From a virus, in the IMG/VR virus record IMGVR_UViG_3300030202_003733, positions 1-47,190 of that record: DNA of 47,190 nt, one strand, 5' to 3'. This document shows positions 15,667 through 22,193 of the stretch, piece after piece (the stretch's first letter is position 1; each line of letters opens with the position of its first letter). The position numbers and the translations under genes are program-made. The notes under the pieces were generated by a model. That model had not been told where the DNA came from, made no database searches, and saw nothing but the letters and a program-made list of their open reading frames with translations.

Positions 15667-15975
15667 CTAACAAGCAATCGGACTCTTGGCAAGTTTTTCT
15701 TCCCACTCCTCAAGTCGAGCCATAGCCGTAGGCGATTCATACTCAACAGCCATCTCCATCCTAAGCTGCTCCCAACGCCGTGCCCACTGAACCGCGTCTT
15801 GAGGAGTGGCGTCCTTTGCGAAGGCGGTCTGGAACGTCTCAATGAGTTCTTGCTCGCCCCACGCCTCGTCAATCGAGGTGCAGCTTCCACGACCCACCAT
15901 CGCATCGCTACGAATGGCGTCAATCATGCTTTGCTCTTTTGCCGTGGGAATCATCTTCCAGTGTTCTACTGCCAT
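15667..15975 (-). CDS. Helical early protein, unknown (102 aa)
   Basis: Starts at ATG 15975 after CAGGAGAACAGC; promoter TTGACT-N17-TAAGAT. It is rich in Trp, Glu and Ala (DAVQWARRWEQLRMEMAVEYE...RLEEWEEKLAKS), consistent with a helical bundle. No family recognised. Confidence 0.74.
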   Translation of the reverse strand: MAVEHWKMIPTAKEQSMIDAIRSDAMVGRGSCTSIDEAWGEQELIETFQTAFAKDATPQDAVQWARRWEQLRMEMAVEYESPTAMARLEEWEEKLAKSPIAC

Positions 15976-16037
15976 GCTGTTCTCCTGTGTTGTGTAAACA
16001 TCTTAATGGGTTCTGGTTTAAGAGTCAAGGATTTTTT

Positions 16038-16475
16038 TTAGTAACGCCCTCGCATATTATTATGGTAGATTGTTTGGTAGCACTCATGCTCAGTGACCTC
16101 GCGGCCCAACTCCCTAAAGAGGGTCTTCAGTTTTGTGTTCAGTCCACGCGCCTTCATCATGGCGGCGGTGCGACTAATCTCCCCGTCACAGTGGAGGTTC
16201 TCTGGCGAGAGTGCGGCATAAATGCTATCAATCTCTTTAATAATCTCCAGTTCTGTGCGATATGGTCGCTCATATGTATTCGACAGCGAAGGGCTGTCGT
16301 GCCACACAAGACTCTTTGGCACTCGCCATGACCCACCGCTGTCGTACTGACCACGGGTGCCGCGAGTTTCCATCGCGGTAATCTTGTAGCTCTTCTGGTT
16401 CACCTTGGTGATGCGACCACGGGTCTTCTCACCATTGGGGCGACCAAACAATACTGTGTCTCCAACTCTAAACAT
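16038..16475 (-). CDS. Small SH3/KOW-like protein (145 aa)
   Basis: The N-terminus MFRVGDTVLFGRPNGEKTRGRITKVN is a classical SH3-like opening (hydrophobic-x-VGDxV...G-x-I). It is followed by MKARGLNTKLKTLFRELGREV and a C-terminal Tyr/Asn-rich end. Array leader GGAGAGAACATG and promoter TTGACA precede it. Such modules often bind RNA or polymerase; here function is unknown. Confidence 0.77.
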   Translation of the reverse strand: MFRVGDTVLFGRPNGEKTRGRITKVNQKSYKITAMETRGTRGQYDSGGSWRVPKSLVWHDSPSLSNTYERPYRTELEIIKEIDSIYAALSPENLHCDGEISRTAAMMKARGLNTKLKTLFRELGREVTEHECYQTIYHNNMRGRY

Positions 16476-16504
16476 GTTCTCTCCTCTGTTGTTGTGTATA
16501 CTAC

Positions 16505-16771
16505 TTAACTGGTTGTTGATTGGTTGTCAAGGGCTGGAGAGAGCACGTCGCCGATGCGCCGGTCGAAGGTGCGGCTGGGGTCGTCAATGTTTTCTACAAC
16601 CCTCAACTCCCACTCCCAAGCCTCACTAATGAGGTTGGCCCACCTAACAGTGCATAGAATATCTTCTGTGTCCGTGGGGTTCACCATCCGCACACCAATA
16701 ATCACGCCAAAGTCTTCCTCTAGTTCTTGTGTAGTTTCGTTAAAGTATCTTACTGTGTTGCCTACTTGCAT
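16505..16771 (-). CDS. Small SH3-like early protein (88 aa)
   Basis: The start at ATG 16771 follows GGGGGACGAC. The protein begins MQVGNTVRYFNETTQELEED and continues FGVIIGVRMVN...CTVRWANL, again an SH3-like beta pattern. Promoter TTGACA-N16-TAAGTA is upstream. Function unknown. Confidence 0.74.
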   Translation of the reverse strand: MQVGNTVRYFNETTQELEEDFGVIIGVRMVNPTDTEDILCTVRWANLISEAWEWELRVVENIDDPSRTFDRRIGDVLSPALDNQSTTS

Positions 16772-16796
16772 GTCGTCCCCCGTTGTTCCGTACTGT

Positions 16797-16952
16797 CTAC
16801 TTAACCGACTGTAGCTTCTTGTCAATGTTTGATGCGAGAAAACGTGCGGTGGCACGGTTGTGGCACTTCACCTTATCTCCATTGGGGCTAACTACCCAGA
16901 AGGAGTTACCCGAAAGAAAAATCTTTGCTCCACTCTTAACCTTGCTGCTCAT
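16797..16952 (-). CDS. 51-aa basic early protein
   Basis: ATG 16952 follows GGGAGGGAGC. The protein MSSKVKSGAKIFLSGNSFWV...GDKVKCHNRATARFLASN is basic with a beta-rich first half. It is the second gene of a two-gene transcript with 16963. Function unknown. Confidence 0.66.
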   Translation of the reverse strand: MSSKVKSGAKIFLSGNSFWVVSPNGDKVKCHNRATARFLASNIDKKLQSVK

Positions 16953-16962
16953 GCTCCCTCCC

Positions 16963-17079
16963 TTAACTAACATCATAGACAACATATTTACCCCACTCAA
17001 GAAGGACGATTAGGTCGTCGTTACCAGAGACGAAGGTCATCGCTTCTGCTTCCCATAAAAAACTCTTTACTTCTTTCAT
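16963..17079 (-). CDS. 38-aa acidic early peptide
   Basis: ATG 17079 follows the standard leader AGGAGAGAAC and a promoter TTGACG (about 17127). The frame reads MKEVKSFLWEAEAMTFVSGN...LLEWGKYVVYDVS and ends 10 bases before the start of the 16952 gene. The perfect leader argues that it is translated. Confidence 0.6.
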   Translation of the reverse strand: MKEVKSFLWEAEAMTFVSGNDDLIVLLEWGKYVVYDVS

Positions 17080-17106
17080 GTTCTCTCCTGTTGTTGTACT
17101 AGTAGT

Positions 17107-17346
17107 TTAATGGGTCGGCTGGGATGCGTCAAGCATTTTCGCATTTTCATATACTCGGATGTACTCCCAACAGGAGCCTACCTGCCTACTGCCTTCGCCG
17201 CCCACACAGTGCCTCCATGCTGACTTGGCTCCCTTTTGTTTGCTGTACCTGCGAGCCGAGATGTCGCTGTGAAGGAATACGTCCTGCACGCCATGTTCAA
17301 AACAGATTTTGTAGGTACGCCCAACGCTTGTGTAGTTAAGTGGCAT
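17107..17346 (-). CDS. Early protein with scattered Cys/His (79 aa)
   Basis: The start at ATG 17346 overlaps the stop of the 17346-17447 micropeptide (TGATG). The sequence contains CFEHGVQDVFLHSD, RHCVGGEG and GSCWEYIRVYENAK; the cysteines and histidines could bind a metal. Function unknown. Confidence 0.7.
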   Translation of the reverse strand: MPLNYTSVGRTYKICFEHGVQDVFLHSDISARRYSKQKGAKSAWRHCVGGEGSRQVGSCWEYIRVYENAKMLDASQPTH

Positions 17347-17447
17347 CAGATAACTCCGTGGACTGTGAGGTTAGCCCAGACGAGCACGGTGCCGTAGACC
17401 CAGAGCAGCATCATAGCTGGGTGGGTGATAAAGTCTGCTAAGTCCAT
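17346..17447 (-). CDS. 33-aa membrane micropeptide
   Basis: ATG 17447 lies behind GCAGAGAGAGAAACAAA and a TTGACA promoter (about 17499). The sequence MDLADFITHPAMMLLWVYG then TVLVWANLTVHGVI makes one hydrophobic segment. TGA overlaps the next ATG. It is likely a membrane peptide translated first on this transcript. Confidence 0.58.
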   Translation of the reverse strand: MDLADFITHPAMMLLWVYGTVLVWANLTVHGVI

Positions 17448-17478
17448 TTTGTTTCTCTCTCTGCTTGGGTTGTGAAGT

Positions 17479-17886
17479 CTATTTAACCGATTTCAGAACC
17501 TTGTCAACCTCTTTCCAGTTAACAAGTCCAGATACATCTCGGTCATAAGCGTCCATAGTGCCGGGATCAGCAACCATATCCTTGGCCTGCTCGTCACTAA
17601 TACTATCGATACCGTGACTCCAAAGGTACGCACCAGCCCAACGCCAACCGTCCTCATAAGTCCAGCCACCAGTAAACTTTCCATGATAGCTTCGGGCAAG
17701 TTCCCAGATTCTTTTGTGGTTTTGGGAGGTGTCCGCAACGCTAGCGAGCAACTTCCGATTACTTTCTCCACGCCGGTAGACAGCAAAACTGTCGCTCATG
17801 CAAGCGGACCAATCATGATAGCGACACAGCCGCGCATACTCAGACAGGTTACACTTCGCTTTTGTTACATCAACCAAACCAATCAT
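17479..17886 (-). CDS. Early protein, unknown (135 aa)
   Basis: ATG 17886 follows GGGAGAGAACA and an array promoter (TTGACA about 17934). The N-terminus MIGLVDVTKAKCN resembles the MIGFVTHNEEE start of the 18894 gene. The middle is rich in aromatic residues (GGWTYEDGWRWAGAYLWSHG); the C-terminus is an acidic helix. Function unknown. Confidence 0.74.
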   Translation of the reverse strand: MIGLVDVTKAKCNLSEYARLCRYHDWSACMSDSFAVYRRGESNRKLLASVADTSQNHKRIWELARSYHGKFTGGWTYEDGWRWAGAYLWSHGIDSISDEQAKDMVADPGTMDAYDRDVSGLVNWKEVDKVLKSVK

Positions 17887-17936
17887 TGTTCTCTCCCGTT
17901 GTTGTGTATATATCTTAATGTATTGAGCGACCCCTG

Positions 17937-18224
17937 TCAAGCATTAATGATTGTTTGAATCACATCCTGCCCCAAAGTATTTGTGCCACCGTGAGCATCG
18001 ATAACCTTTTGCACCACTTCGATGGGCACCCAACCATAAACGGTGTCGGTTGGTTTATCTGGCTCCTCAGCGTATTCCATAAGCAGTTCTTCTCTCTGGG
18101 AAGGGAACCCCACCTCCACAGCGGTCCACGGTCCCACGTCGCTGCGAGGCGAACAGTAGCAAAACCCATTTGCTTGCACGCTCATAGTAAAACCATCATT
18201 ACATCGAATCTGTGGGAAGTTCAT
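17937..18224 (-). CDS. Early protein, unknown (95 aa)
   Basis: ATG 18224 is chosen over the GTG at 18230 because GGGAGG is correctly spaced and the start overlaps the upstream stop as ATGA. The protein includes CNDGF, FCYCSPRSD and VYGWVPIEVVQKVIDAHGG. Second gene of a two-gene transcript. Confidence 0.72.
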   Translation of the reverse strand: MNFPQIRCNDGFTMSVQANGFCYCSPRSDVGPWTAVEVGFPSQREELLMEYAEEPDKPTDTVYGWVPIEVVQKVIDAHGGTNTLGQDVIQTIINA

Positions 18225-18454
18225 GTCCACCCTCCCGCGATGGCAACGGACGCTACCTCTTCATAGGAAGGAACACCGTCACCGTCATCATGCCACGGGC
18301 TACCTTCATTAAGGCACACACCATGCTCGTCATAAAAGTCATAAAACCTATCGTCGTCGTTCTCTGGCTCCTTGCCTTGCCAGCATAGCTCTACGTCGAT
18401 AGTGCGGCCACCCATCTTATATTGTGCGACCACTTCGGTGTGTAGTTTTGACAT
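18221..18454 (-). CDS. Acidic early protein (77 aa)
   Basis: Begins MSKLHTEVVAQYKMGGRTID after AGGAGAGAACACA and a TTGACA promoter (about 18504). It is acidic, with a DDDRFYDFYDEHG stretch. Charge and size are typical of phage host-takeover proteins or DNA mimics, but nothing more specific can be said. Confidence 0.74.
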   Translation of the reverse strand: MSKLHTEVVAQYKMGGRTIDVELCWQGKEPENDDDRFYDFYDEHGVCLNEGSPWHDDGDGVPSYEEVASVAIAGGWT

Positions 18455-18476
18455 TGTGTTCTCTCCTGTCTTGTGT

Positions 18477-18692
18477 TTATATCTTAACGGGTTGTGTCTT
18501 GGTTGTCAAGGCATAAAAGTCTTGCCACGTCATGAAGCCTACACCATCTACCGCCATCCCACGAGGGCTGATAAATATATTCTCTTTCCTTTCGTCGTCT
18601 CTGCCTGAAACATTAAACCTCACAGACGACCACTTCTCCGTGCCCTGATCCGTCTCTTCATCAGTACCATCGGTCATAAAAATACGAAGCAT
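18477..18692 (-). CDS. Early protein, unknown (71 aa)
   Basis: Starts at ATG 18692 after AGGAGAAGAGAACA with promoter TTGACA about 18740. The sequence MLRIFMTDGTDEETDQGTEK...FNVSGRDDERKENIFISPRG suggests an alternating beta pattern. Function unknown. Confidence 0.73.
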   Translation of the reverse strand: MLRIFMTDGTDEETDQGTEKWSSVRFNVSGRDDERKENIFISPRGMAVDGVGFMTWQDFYALTTKTQPVKI

Positions 18693-18744
18693 TGTTCTCT
18701 TCTCCTGTTGTGTTTACTACTTAACAAGTTGTTGTTTGGTTGTC

Positions 18745-18893
18745 AACCAGAATGTGGGGGGTTCCCAACTTCCCCCCACCGAGCACAGCCTGACCTGAGA
18801 ATCACTCTCACGCTTACGCAACCACGAGATAGCTTACTGCTCGTAAGACTTACCCACTATCTCTCTGGCCTGTGCCCCCCACGGCCCTCCTTC
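18745..18893 (-). ncRNA. Candidate structured RNA between two array genes
   Basis: This stretch has no credible frame but several nested inverted repeats on the minus strand. GAGATAG...CTATCTC (7 bp) encloses CTTAC-GAGCA-GTAAG (5 bp). CACAGgCC...GGcaCTGTG-type pairing brackets that domain, and a GTGGGGGG...CCCCCCAC hairpin (8 bp, about 18751-18776) lies at the 3' side, next to the promoter of the 18692 gene. It may be a small RNA or a processed/terminator element of the 18894 transcript. No strong own promoter is seen. Confidence 0.5.
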
Positions 18894-19223
18894 TTATCCC
18901 TCAAGAGCGGAGTTTAAGGATGCTAGCATCTTTTCAACATTACGAAGTGCCCGCCCGTCCCGACCACCAACATTCCAAGTTTTAATCTGGCCTGGGCCTA
19001 CGTCGTAGTAACCATAGTTCGGTCCAGACTTCCAGTTGTAGATGGTAGCGACCGAGCCATCATCAAACTTAATATCCCATTCCCAGTCTACTTTGTAGCC
19101 ATCACTCTCATGAGGTTTGCCAAGCAGTTTAAGCAAATCCTGATAGTCCGCTTGGACATATCCCCGACGTGAAGTCATATTAACATTAACTTCTTCTTCA
19201 TTGTGTGTGACGAAACCAATCAT
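18894..19223 (-). CDS. Conserved phage hypothetical (109 aa)
   Basis: Starts at ATG 19223 after the exemplary leader ACAACAGGAGAGAACA and promoter TTGACA-N17-TAAGAT. The pattern WEWDIKFDDGSVATIYNWKSG...WNVGGRDGRALRNVEKML is a motif I recall from conserved hypothetical proteins of cyanophages and other marine myoviruses (DG-VATIYNW ... GG). Function unknown. Confidence 0.78.
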   Translation of the reverse strand: MIGFVTHNEEEVNVNMTSRRGYVQADYQDLLKLLGKPHESDGYKVDWEWDIKFDDGSVATIYNWKSGPNYGYYDVGPGQIKTWNVGGRDGRALRNVEKMLASLNSALEG

Positions 19224-19278
19224 TGTTCTCTCCTGTTGTTGTGTATACATCTTAATGTGTTTTGTTCCGGTTGTCAAG

Positions 19279-19386
19279 TGTTGCGGTTTCGGGATTTGAA
19301 CCCTCTCCTGATAGTGCTAGGGCACACACCCTTTTCCTATCGGTTCCCTACCAGACTGCTGTGTGGCAGCGGGAAACCCGCATAAA
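19279..19386 (-). ncRNA. tRNA-like small RNA with its own promoter
   Basis: The RNA read leftward from about 19394 is roughly 100 nt. The 3' part has a T-loop-like GGGTTCAAATCCC; its outer two pairs would be a tandem G-A/A-G. A 7-bp end pairing TGCGG(G)TT/AACCGCA follows, with one bulged G. Inside, CCGATAG pairs with CTATC(A)GG around a GGG-TGTGTG-CCC hairpin. No canonical anticodon arm can be drawn, so it is not a standard tRNA. It ends just before the promoter of the 19223 gene. Confidence 0.6.
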
Positions 19387-19400
19387 GTTGTTATATTCGT

Positions 19401-19429
19401 ATCTTAACTGGTAACCTTTCTATTGTCAA
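19401..19429 (-). promoter_or_regulatory. Promoter of the tRNA-like RNA
   Basis: TTGACA (19424-19429) and TAAGAT (19401-19406) are spaced by 17 bases, the same form as the mRNA promoters of the array. The -10 box contains the TAA stop of the 19404-19580 gene. Confidence 0.72.
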
Positions 19430-19580
19430 GGCTGCCTGTTGAATCCACGGCACCGTAGAACGTAAAGACCGCTGTCTCGCAGTCCTCACAGTGGTTAGGC
19501 CACTGTGCCCTGTTCTCTTCGTTCAGCTTGCAGCCACAGACCACACACTTGAACGGGTTTGACACTGGGCGGTGGGACAT
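19404..19580 (-). CDS. Zinc-ribbon protein (58 aa)
   Basis: ATG 19580 lies three bases after the stop of the 19584 gene. The product MSHRPVSNPFKCVVCGCKLN...HCEDCETAVFTFYG has CVVC...CEDC spaced for a zinc ribbon. The last codons overlap the promoter of the tRNA-like RNA, and the TAA stop is part of its -10 box. Confidence 0.68.
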   Translation of the reverse strand: MSHRPVSNPFKCVVCGCKLNEENRAQWPNHCEDCETAVFTFYGAVDSTGSLDNRKVTS

Positions 19581-19583
19581 GCG

Positions 19584-19856
19584 TCACCGCTTTTTAGGCT
19601 TAGTGACGAGTCCGTTAACCATCTTGTAGGCTTGCACGCGGCGAGAAAACTCCTCTCCGTTGCCAGCTTCGTCGTGATAGGCATGAATAATGCCACCGGA
19701 CGACACGCCAATCCATCGGCTACGACGGTTAGTCCATGCAAACTTAACCCACTGCCCGACCCTAAGTCTGGTCCGACCAGACGTAAACCTGTCAATGTTG
19801 TTATCATCAATATAGATGGTGGAAGTGAAACTCCCCAAGTTCTTACTCGCTTTCAT
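19584..19856 (-). CDS. Basic early protein (90 aa)
   Basis: Starts at ATG 19856 after AAGGAGGAAAT and promoter TTGACA-N17-TAAATA (-35 near 19898). The sequence has a beta-rich middle (LRVGQWVKFAWTNRRSRWIGV) and a Lys-rich end. Possibly an SH3-like nucleic-acid binder. Confidence 0.74.
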   Translation of the reverse strand: MKASKNLGSFTSTIYIDDNNIDRFTSGRTRLRVGQWVKFAWTNRRSRWIGVSSGGIIHAYHDEAGNGEEFSRRVQAYKMVNGLVTKPKKR

Positions 19857-19879
19857 ATTTCCTCCTTGTGTGAAACTAT

Positions 19880-20119
19880 TTATCCTGTTGGCTGTTGACT
19901 GTCAACACTTTCTTCAAATAAATCCTTTAGCTGGTCCTTGTACATCTCTACATCATAAGACCAGCCCTCGTCTGCTGCGAGTTTGCCAACAACGTCTGCA
20001 TCCCATGCGTCCCTTAGCTTGGCCTCCGCAAACAGAACCAAGTCTTTCATGTCCCAATACGAAACAATAAGTTCCGCCAAAGTCTCTCGGTTCTCAATGT
20101 TGTTCTCAAGGTCAATCAT
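19880..20119 (-). CDS. Acidic helical early protein (79 aa)
   Basis: Coupled to the upstream gene by TAATG at 20119. MIDLENNIENRETLAELIVSY then a Asp/Glu-rich helix (DVEMYKDQLKDLFEES) suggest a small acidic helical protein. Function unknown. Confidence 0.74.
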   Translation of the reverse strand: MIDLENNIENRETLAELIVSYWDMKDLVLFAEAKLRDAWDADVVGKLAADEGWSYDVEMYKDQLKDLFEESVDSQQPTG

Positions 20120-20532
20120 TATGCCCCCTTTTCATTCGGAGTAGGAAGGACTGGGGTTGCGGGAGGGACATGCAGGAACGCCTGCTCCTCGTCCCACTCA
20201 AGCGACACGGTATAGTTCTTGATGATGTCCCAAGGGTTCTCGTACCAACCCCCCACGTTACCCTCTGTGGACTCTGGGTAGTCGTGACAAGCCTCCACAA
20301 TAAGATAATCCTCATCGTCGAAGACACTGACTAGTTCGCTATAGAGATTTATCAAACCGTTGTCGCTGGTGTTATACCATTTAATATGCTCTTCATAGAA
20401 AAGAACATGGCCATCCTGTGACACGCTTGCTGGCTGTACGAACCACTCATCAAGAGTCTTCCTAGACTTTGCGCTAAGATTATCAAACACTTCTTTTTTT
20501 AATGCTACTGCGACATCACTACGGATACCCAT
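20119..20532 (-). CDS. Early protein, unknown (137 aa)
   Basis: Starts at ATG 20532 after ACAGGGAGCTAACA and promoter TTGACG-N17-TAAACT. It contains MGIRSDVAVALKKEVFDNL, an acidic domain with VFDDEDYLIVEACHDYPE and a GGWYENPWDIIKN segment. It looks like conserved phage hypothetical proteins that begin MGIRADV; identity not established. Confidence 0.76.
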   Translation of the reverse strand: MGIRSDVAVALKKEVFDNLSAKSRKTLDEWFVQPASVSQDGHVLFYEEHIKWYNTSDNGLINLYSELVSVFDDEDYLIVEACHDYPESTEGNVGGWYENPWDIIKNYTVSLEWDEEQAFLHVPPATPVLPTPNEKGA

Positions 20533-20590
20533 TGTTAGCTCCCTGTTGTTGTATTTACAGTTTAATGAATAAAGTTTGCGCCGTCAAGTA

Positions 20591-20797
20591 TTAATCGTCA
20601 TAGACTACTGCGTAGCCGTTTGACTCGATATAGTCAATAGCGTCTGCTTCCAAAGCATCGATGGTGTCAGGATTTGTGTCATCATCTACATCTTCTAGCC
20701 AGTCCACCCAGCCAAGGCTCTCGGCGAAGCTAAGTGTCTCACCGAAGCACTCGTAAGTGTAGATTGTTTTTAACTGCCCTTGTATGATCTCTGTCAT
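20591..20797 (-). CDS. Small acidic early protein (68 aa)
   Basis: Starts at ATG 20797 after CAGGGGGAAAAC and promoter TTGACT-N17-TAAGAT. Strongly acidic (GWVDWLEDVDDDTNPDTIDA). It might mimic DNA or bind a basic host protein; this is speculation from charge only. Confidence 0.73.
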   Translation of the reverse strand: MTEIIQGQLKTIYTYECFGETLSFAESLGWVDWLEDVDDDTNPDTIDALEADAIDYIESNGYAVVYDD

Positions 20798-20854
20798 GTT
20801 TTCCCCCTGTTGTGTTTATATCTTAATCTGTCGTTTCAGTTAAGTCAAGAAGTT

Positions 20855-21220
20855 TTATGCTTCGATGGGTTCTGGGGGGATGATGACAATCGTGTTTTTG
20901 GGATCCTTCATGACCTCAGAAAACTTCTGGGGGTTGAGGACTCTCATGTCTTCGTCAACTACGACTTGAAGAGCCGCAGCGGGTCCATAGTTTTGGCGGC
21001 GCTCTTCTGCGGCTGCGTCCACAATAAGACCAGTAAGTTGCTTTGCTAAGTCACCAATCGCGTCAGTCAACTCTGCGGTAGCCTCTTTGCTAGAGTCTTT
21101 GTCTACTCCGCTCAAGACAAGGTGACCCGTCTCCAAACCAGACTTAACATAAACTAAAGCGTCGGCCAAGTCCAAAACAGTCTCGACGTCCATGCTCACT
21201 TTTGCTTCACTATCTTTCAT
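20855..21220 (-). CDS. Early protein, unknown (121 aa)
   Basis: Starts at ATG 21220 after AAGGGGAGCACACA with promoter TTGACA-N17-TAAGTA (-35 about 21266). A helical acidic first half (VETVLDLADALVYVKSGLE) is followed by AAAEERRQNYGPAAALQVVVD and a Pro-rich end. It is the gene immediately downstream of the large RNA locus. Function unknown. Confidence 0.75.
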   Translation of the reverse strand: MKDSEAKVSMDVETVLDLADALVYVKSGLETGHLVLSGVDKDSSKEATAELTDAIGDLAKQLTGLIVDAAAEERRQNYGPAAALQVVVDEDMRVLNPQKFSEVMKDPKNTIVIIPPEPIEA

Positions 21221-21274
21221 TGTGTGCTCCCCTTTGGAAACTACTTATTGTTTAATACTGAACCTGTCAAGAAA

Positions 21275-21918
21275 AAATATAAAGGGTAGGAGCTTTAGCA
21301 TATGTAGTCTCCATACTTGTGACCATCTGCGGTAGATGTATACACACCGGGGTTTAAGTCCGTTCACAAGTTTCCTCCCTGTTCTTACTATCTCTAGCAC
21401 GGAACAGCACGCTGTACTATCGGCAAATGTTCTGCGTTTAATCAGAGAGCTAGCTACTCTCTCATCAAGTGCGCCTTACACTTCAACAGCTTGGTACTGC
21501 ATCCATGCAAGCCCTTTCGGGACGATTGTCAAGTTGCCCCAACAACCAGAGAGGCTTCCACCCCCGATAGTTTGACTCTGCGGAACGACCCGCTTACCAA
21601 GAAACCGTTCTTAGTAGTTTGGTGTTTACCGTTGCCGCGATGAATCAACAAGTCCGCGACTTTCATTGGCAGCACTCCAGCGGTGGTACGCTGACTCTTG
21701 CCTTCAAGCACTGAGCAATGTTCGGGACTACCACGTCCTTTAACCTGCTCCCCTTCAAGTGTAGGCCCCAGCACTTGCTTGAACAAGCTACTATCCTACA
21801 AGGGTTTTCTCTATTGTCCGATATGGACACCCAAAGAGCGGTAAACAACTCACGGGGGTTTATCGACCGGAGAACTCGGTCACGTTAGTAATGTTAAAGA
21901 TCAATAAAACTTTCTGTT
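21275..21918 (-). ncRNA. Large structured RNA (~640 nt), ornate-RNA class candidate
   Basis: About 640 bases with no credible gene lie between a near-consensus promoter and a final hairpin/T-rich end (about 21275-21290). Many clean stems fall along the minus strand. Examples are GACCG/CGGTC (21881-21865), TGTAGG/CCTACA around GCTTG/CAAGC, GAGCA/TGCTC (21750-21746/21717-21713), AGAGAG/CTCTCT (21462-21444) and an 8-bp ACTTGTGA/TCACAAGT (21371-21364/21322-21315). Two hairpins, GGAC-GTGGTA-GTCC (21738-21725) and CAGCG-TACCAC-CGCTG (21693-21678), have perfectly complementary 6-nt loops, a kissing-loop geometry. Size, independence and phage/tRNA-rich context recall GOLLD/ROOL giant RNAs; a sequence match to either was not tested. 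Confidence 0.72.
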
Positions 21919-21924
21919 TCCATC

Positions 21925-21953
21925 AATGTAATGTGTTGTGTATTAACTGTCAA
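21925..21953 (-). promoter_or_regulatory. Promoter of the large structured RNA
   Basis: TTGACA (21948-21953) is followed by 17 bases and TACATT (21925-21930); predicted start near 21918. An A/T-rich block (AATATTAT) lies directly upstream, as for most array promoters. Confidence 0.72.
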
Positions 21954-21966
21954 TAATATTTTTTAA

Positions 21967-22158
21967 AAAAGATGAGGGGTGTCAAGACCACCATAGCAAC
22001 CTGCTTGACTTCAGGCCACAACACAACAGAGAACAACTGCTATGGTGGAGGATACCTTTCGTAGTACCCTTAGAAAATGTAGTAGCCTACTTGACGATTA
22101 TTGTTTGAATCCCAACATCGGTACGCGGTCTACGTTACACTCCCTAATCCCTCACTTG
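21967..22158 (-). ncRNA. Small RNA with a leader-antisense hairpin loop
   Basis: About 190 nt from a promoter (TATATT at 22166-22171) to an oligo-U end (21965-21970). The 5' TGAGGG (22154-22149) can pair with 3' CCCTCA (21978-21973), closing the molecule. A perfect 11-bp stem CCACCATAGCA/TGCTATGGTGG (22048-22038/21998-21988) presents a 39-nt loop. The loop starts with bases 22037-22017, GTTGTTCTCT then GTTGTGTTGTG. These are antisense to the shared mRNA leader (ACAACAG + AGAACA, with the GAG of the Shine-Dalgarno bulged out). A trans-acting regulator of the early gene array is the obvious hypothesis. Confidence 0.66.
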
Positions 22159-22165
22159 TATTTAC

Positions 22166-22193
22166 AATATAACCTGTCTATAAACCCTGTCAA
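22166..22193 (-). promoter_or_regulatory. Promoter of the leader-antisense RNA
   Basis: TTGACA (22188-22193), a 16-base spacer and TATATT (22166-22171): one of the best matches to sigma70 consensus in the window. Confidence 0.75.

Noticed and set aside
14891-15670. Rightward frame of 259 aa
   Set aside because: It crosses three leftward genes that each have promoter, leader and ribosome site. Low-complexity translation and no start signal.
21529-21786. Leftward 85-aa frame inside the large RNA
   Set aside because: TTG start without ribosome site. The frame covers the kissing hairpins, and base-pairing explains the sequence better. Not fully excluded.
21275-21918. RNase P RNA, tmRNA or group I intron
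   Set aside because: GAGGAAAC resembles part of RNase P CR-I but is at the wrong end and other conserved regions are missing. No tmRNA tag frame or tRNA-like ends. No exons or convincing P7 for an intron.
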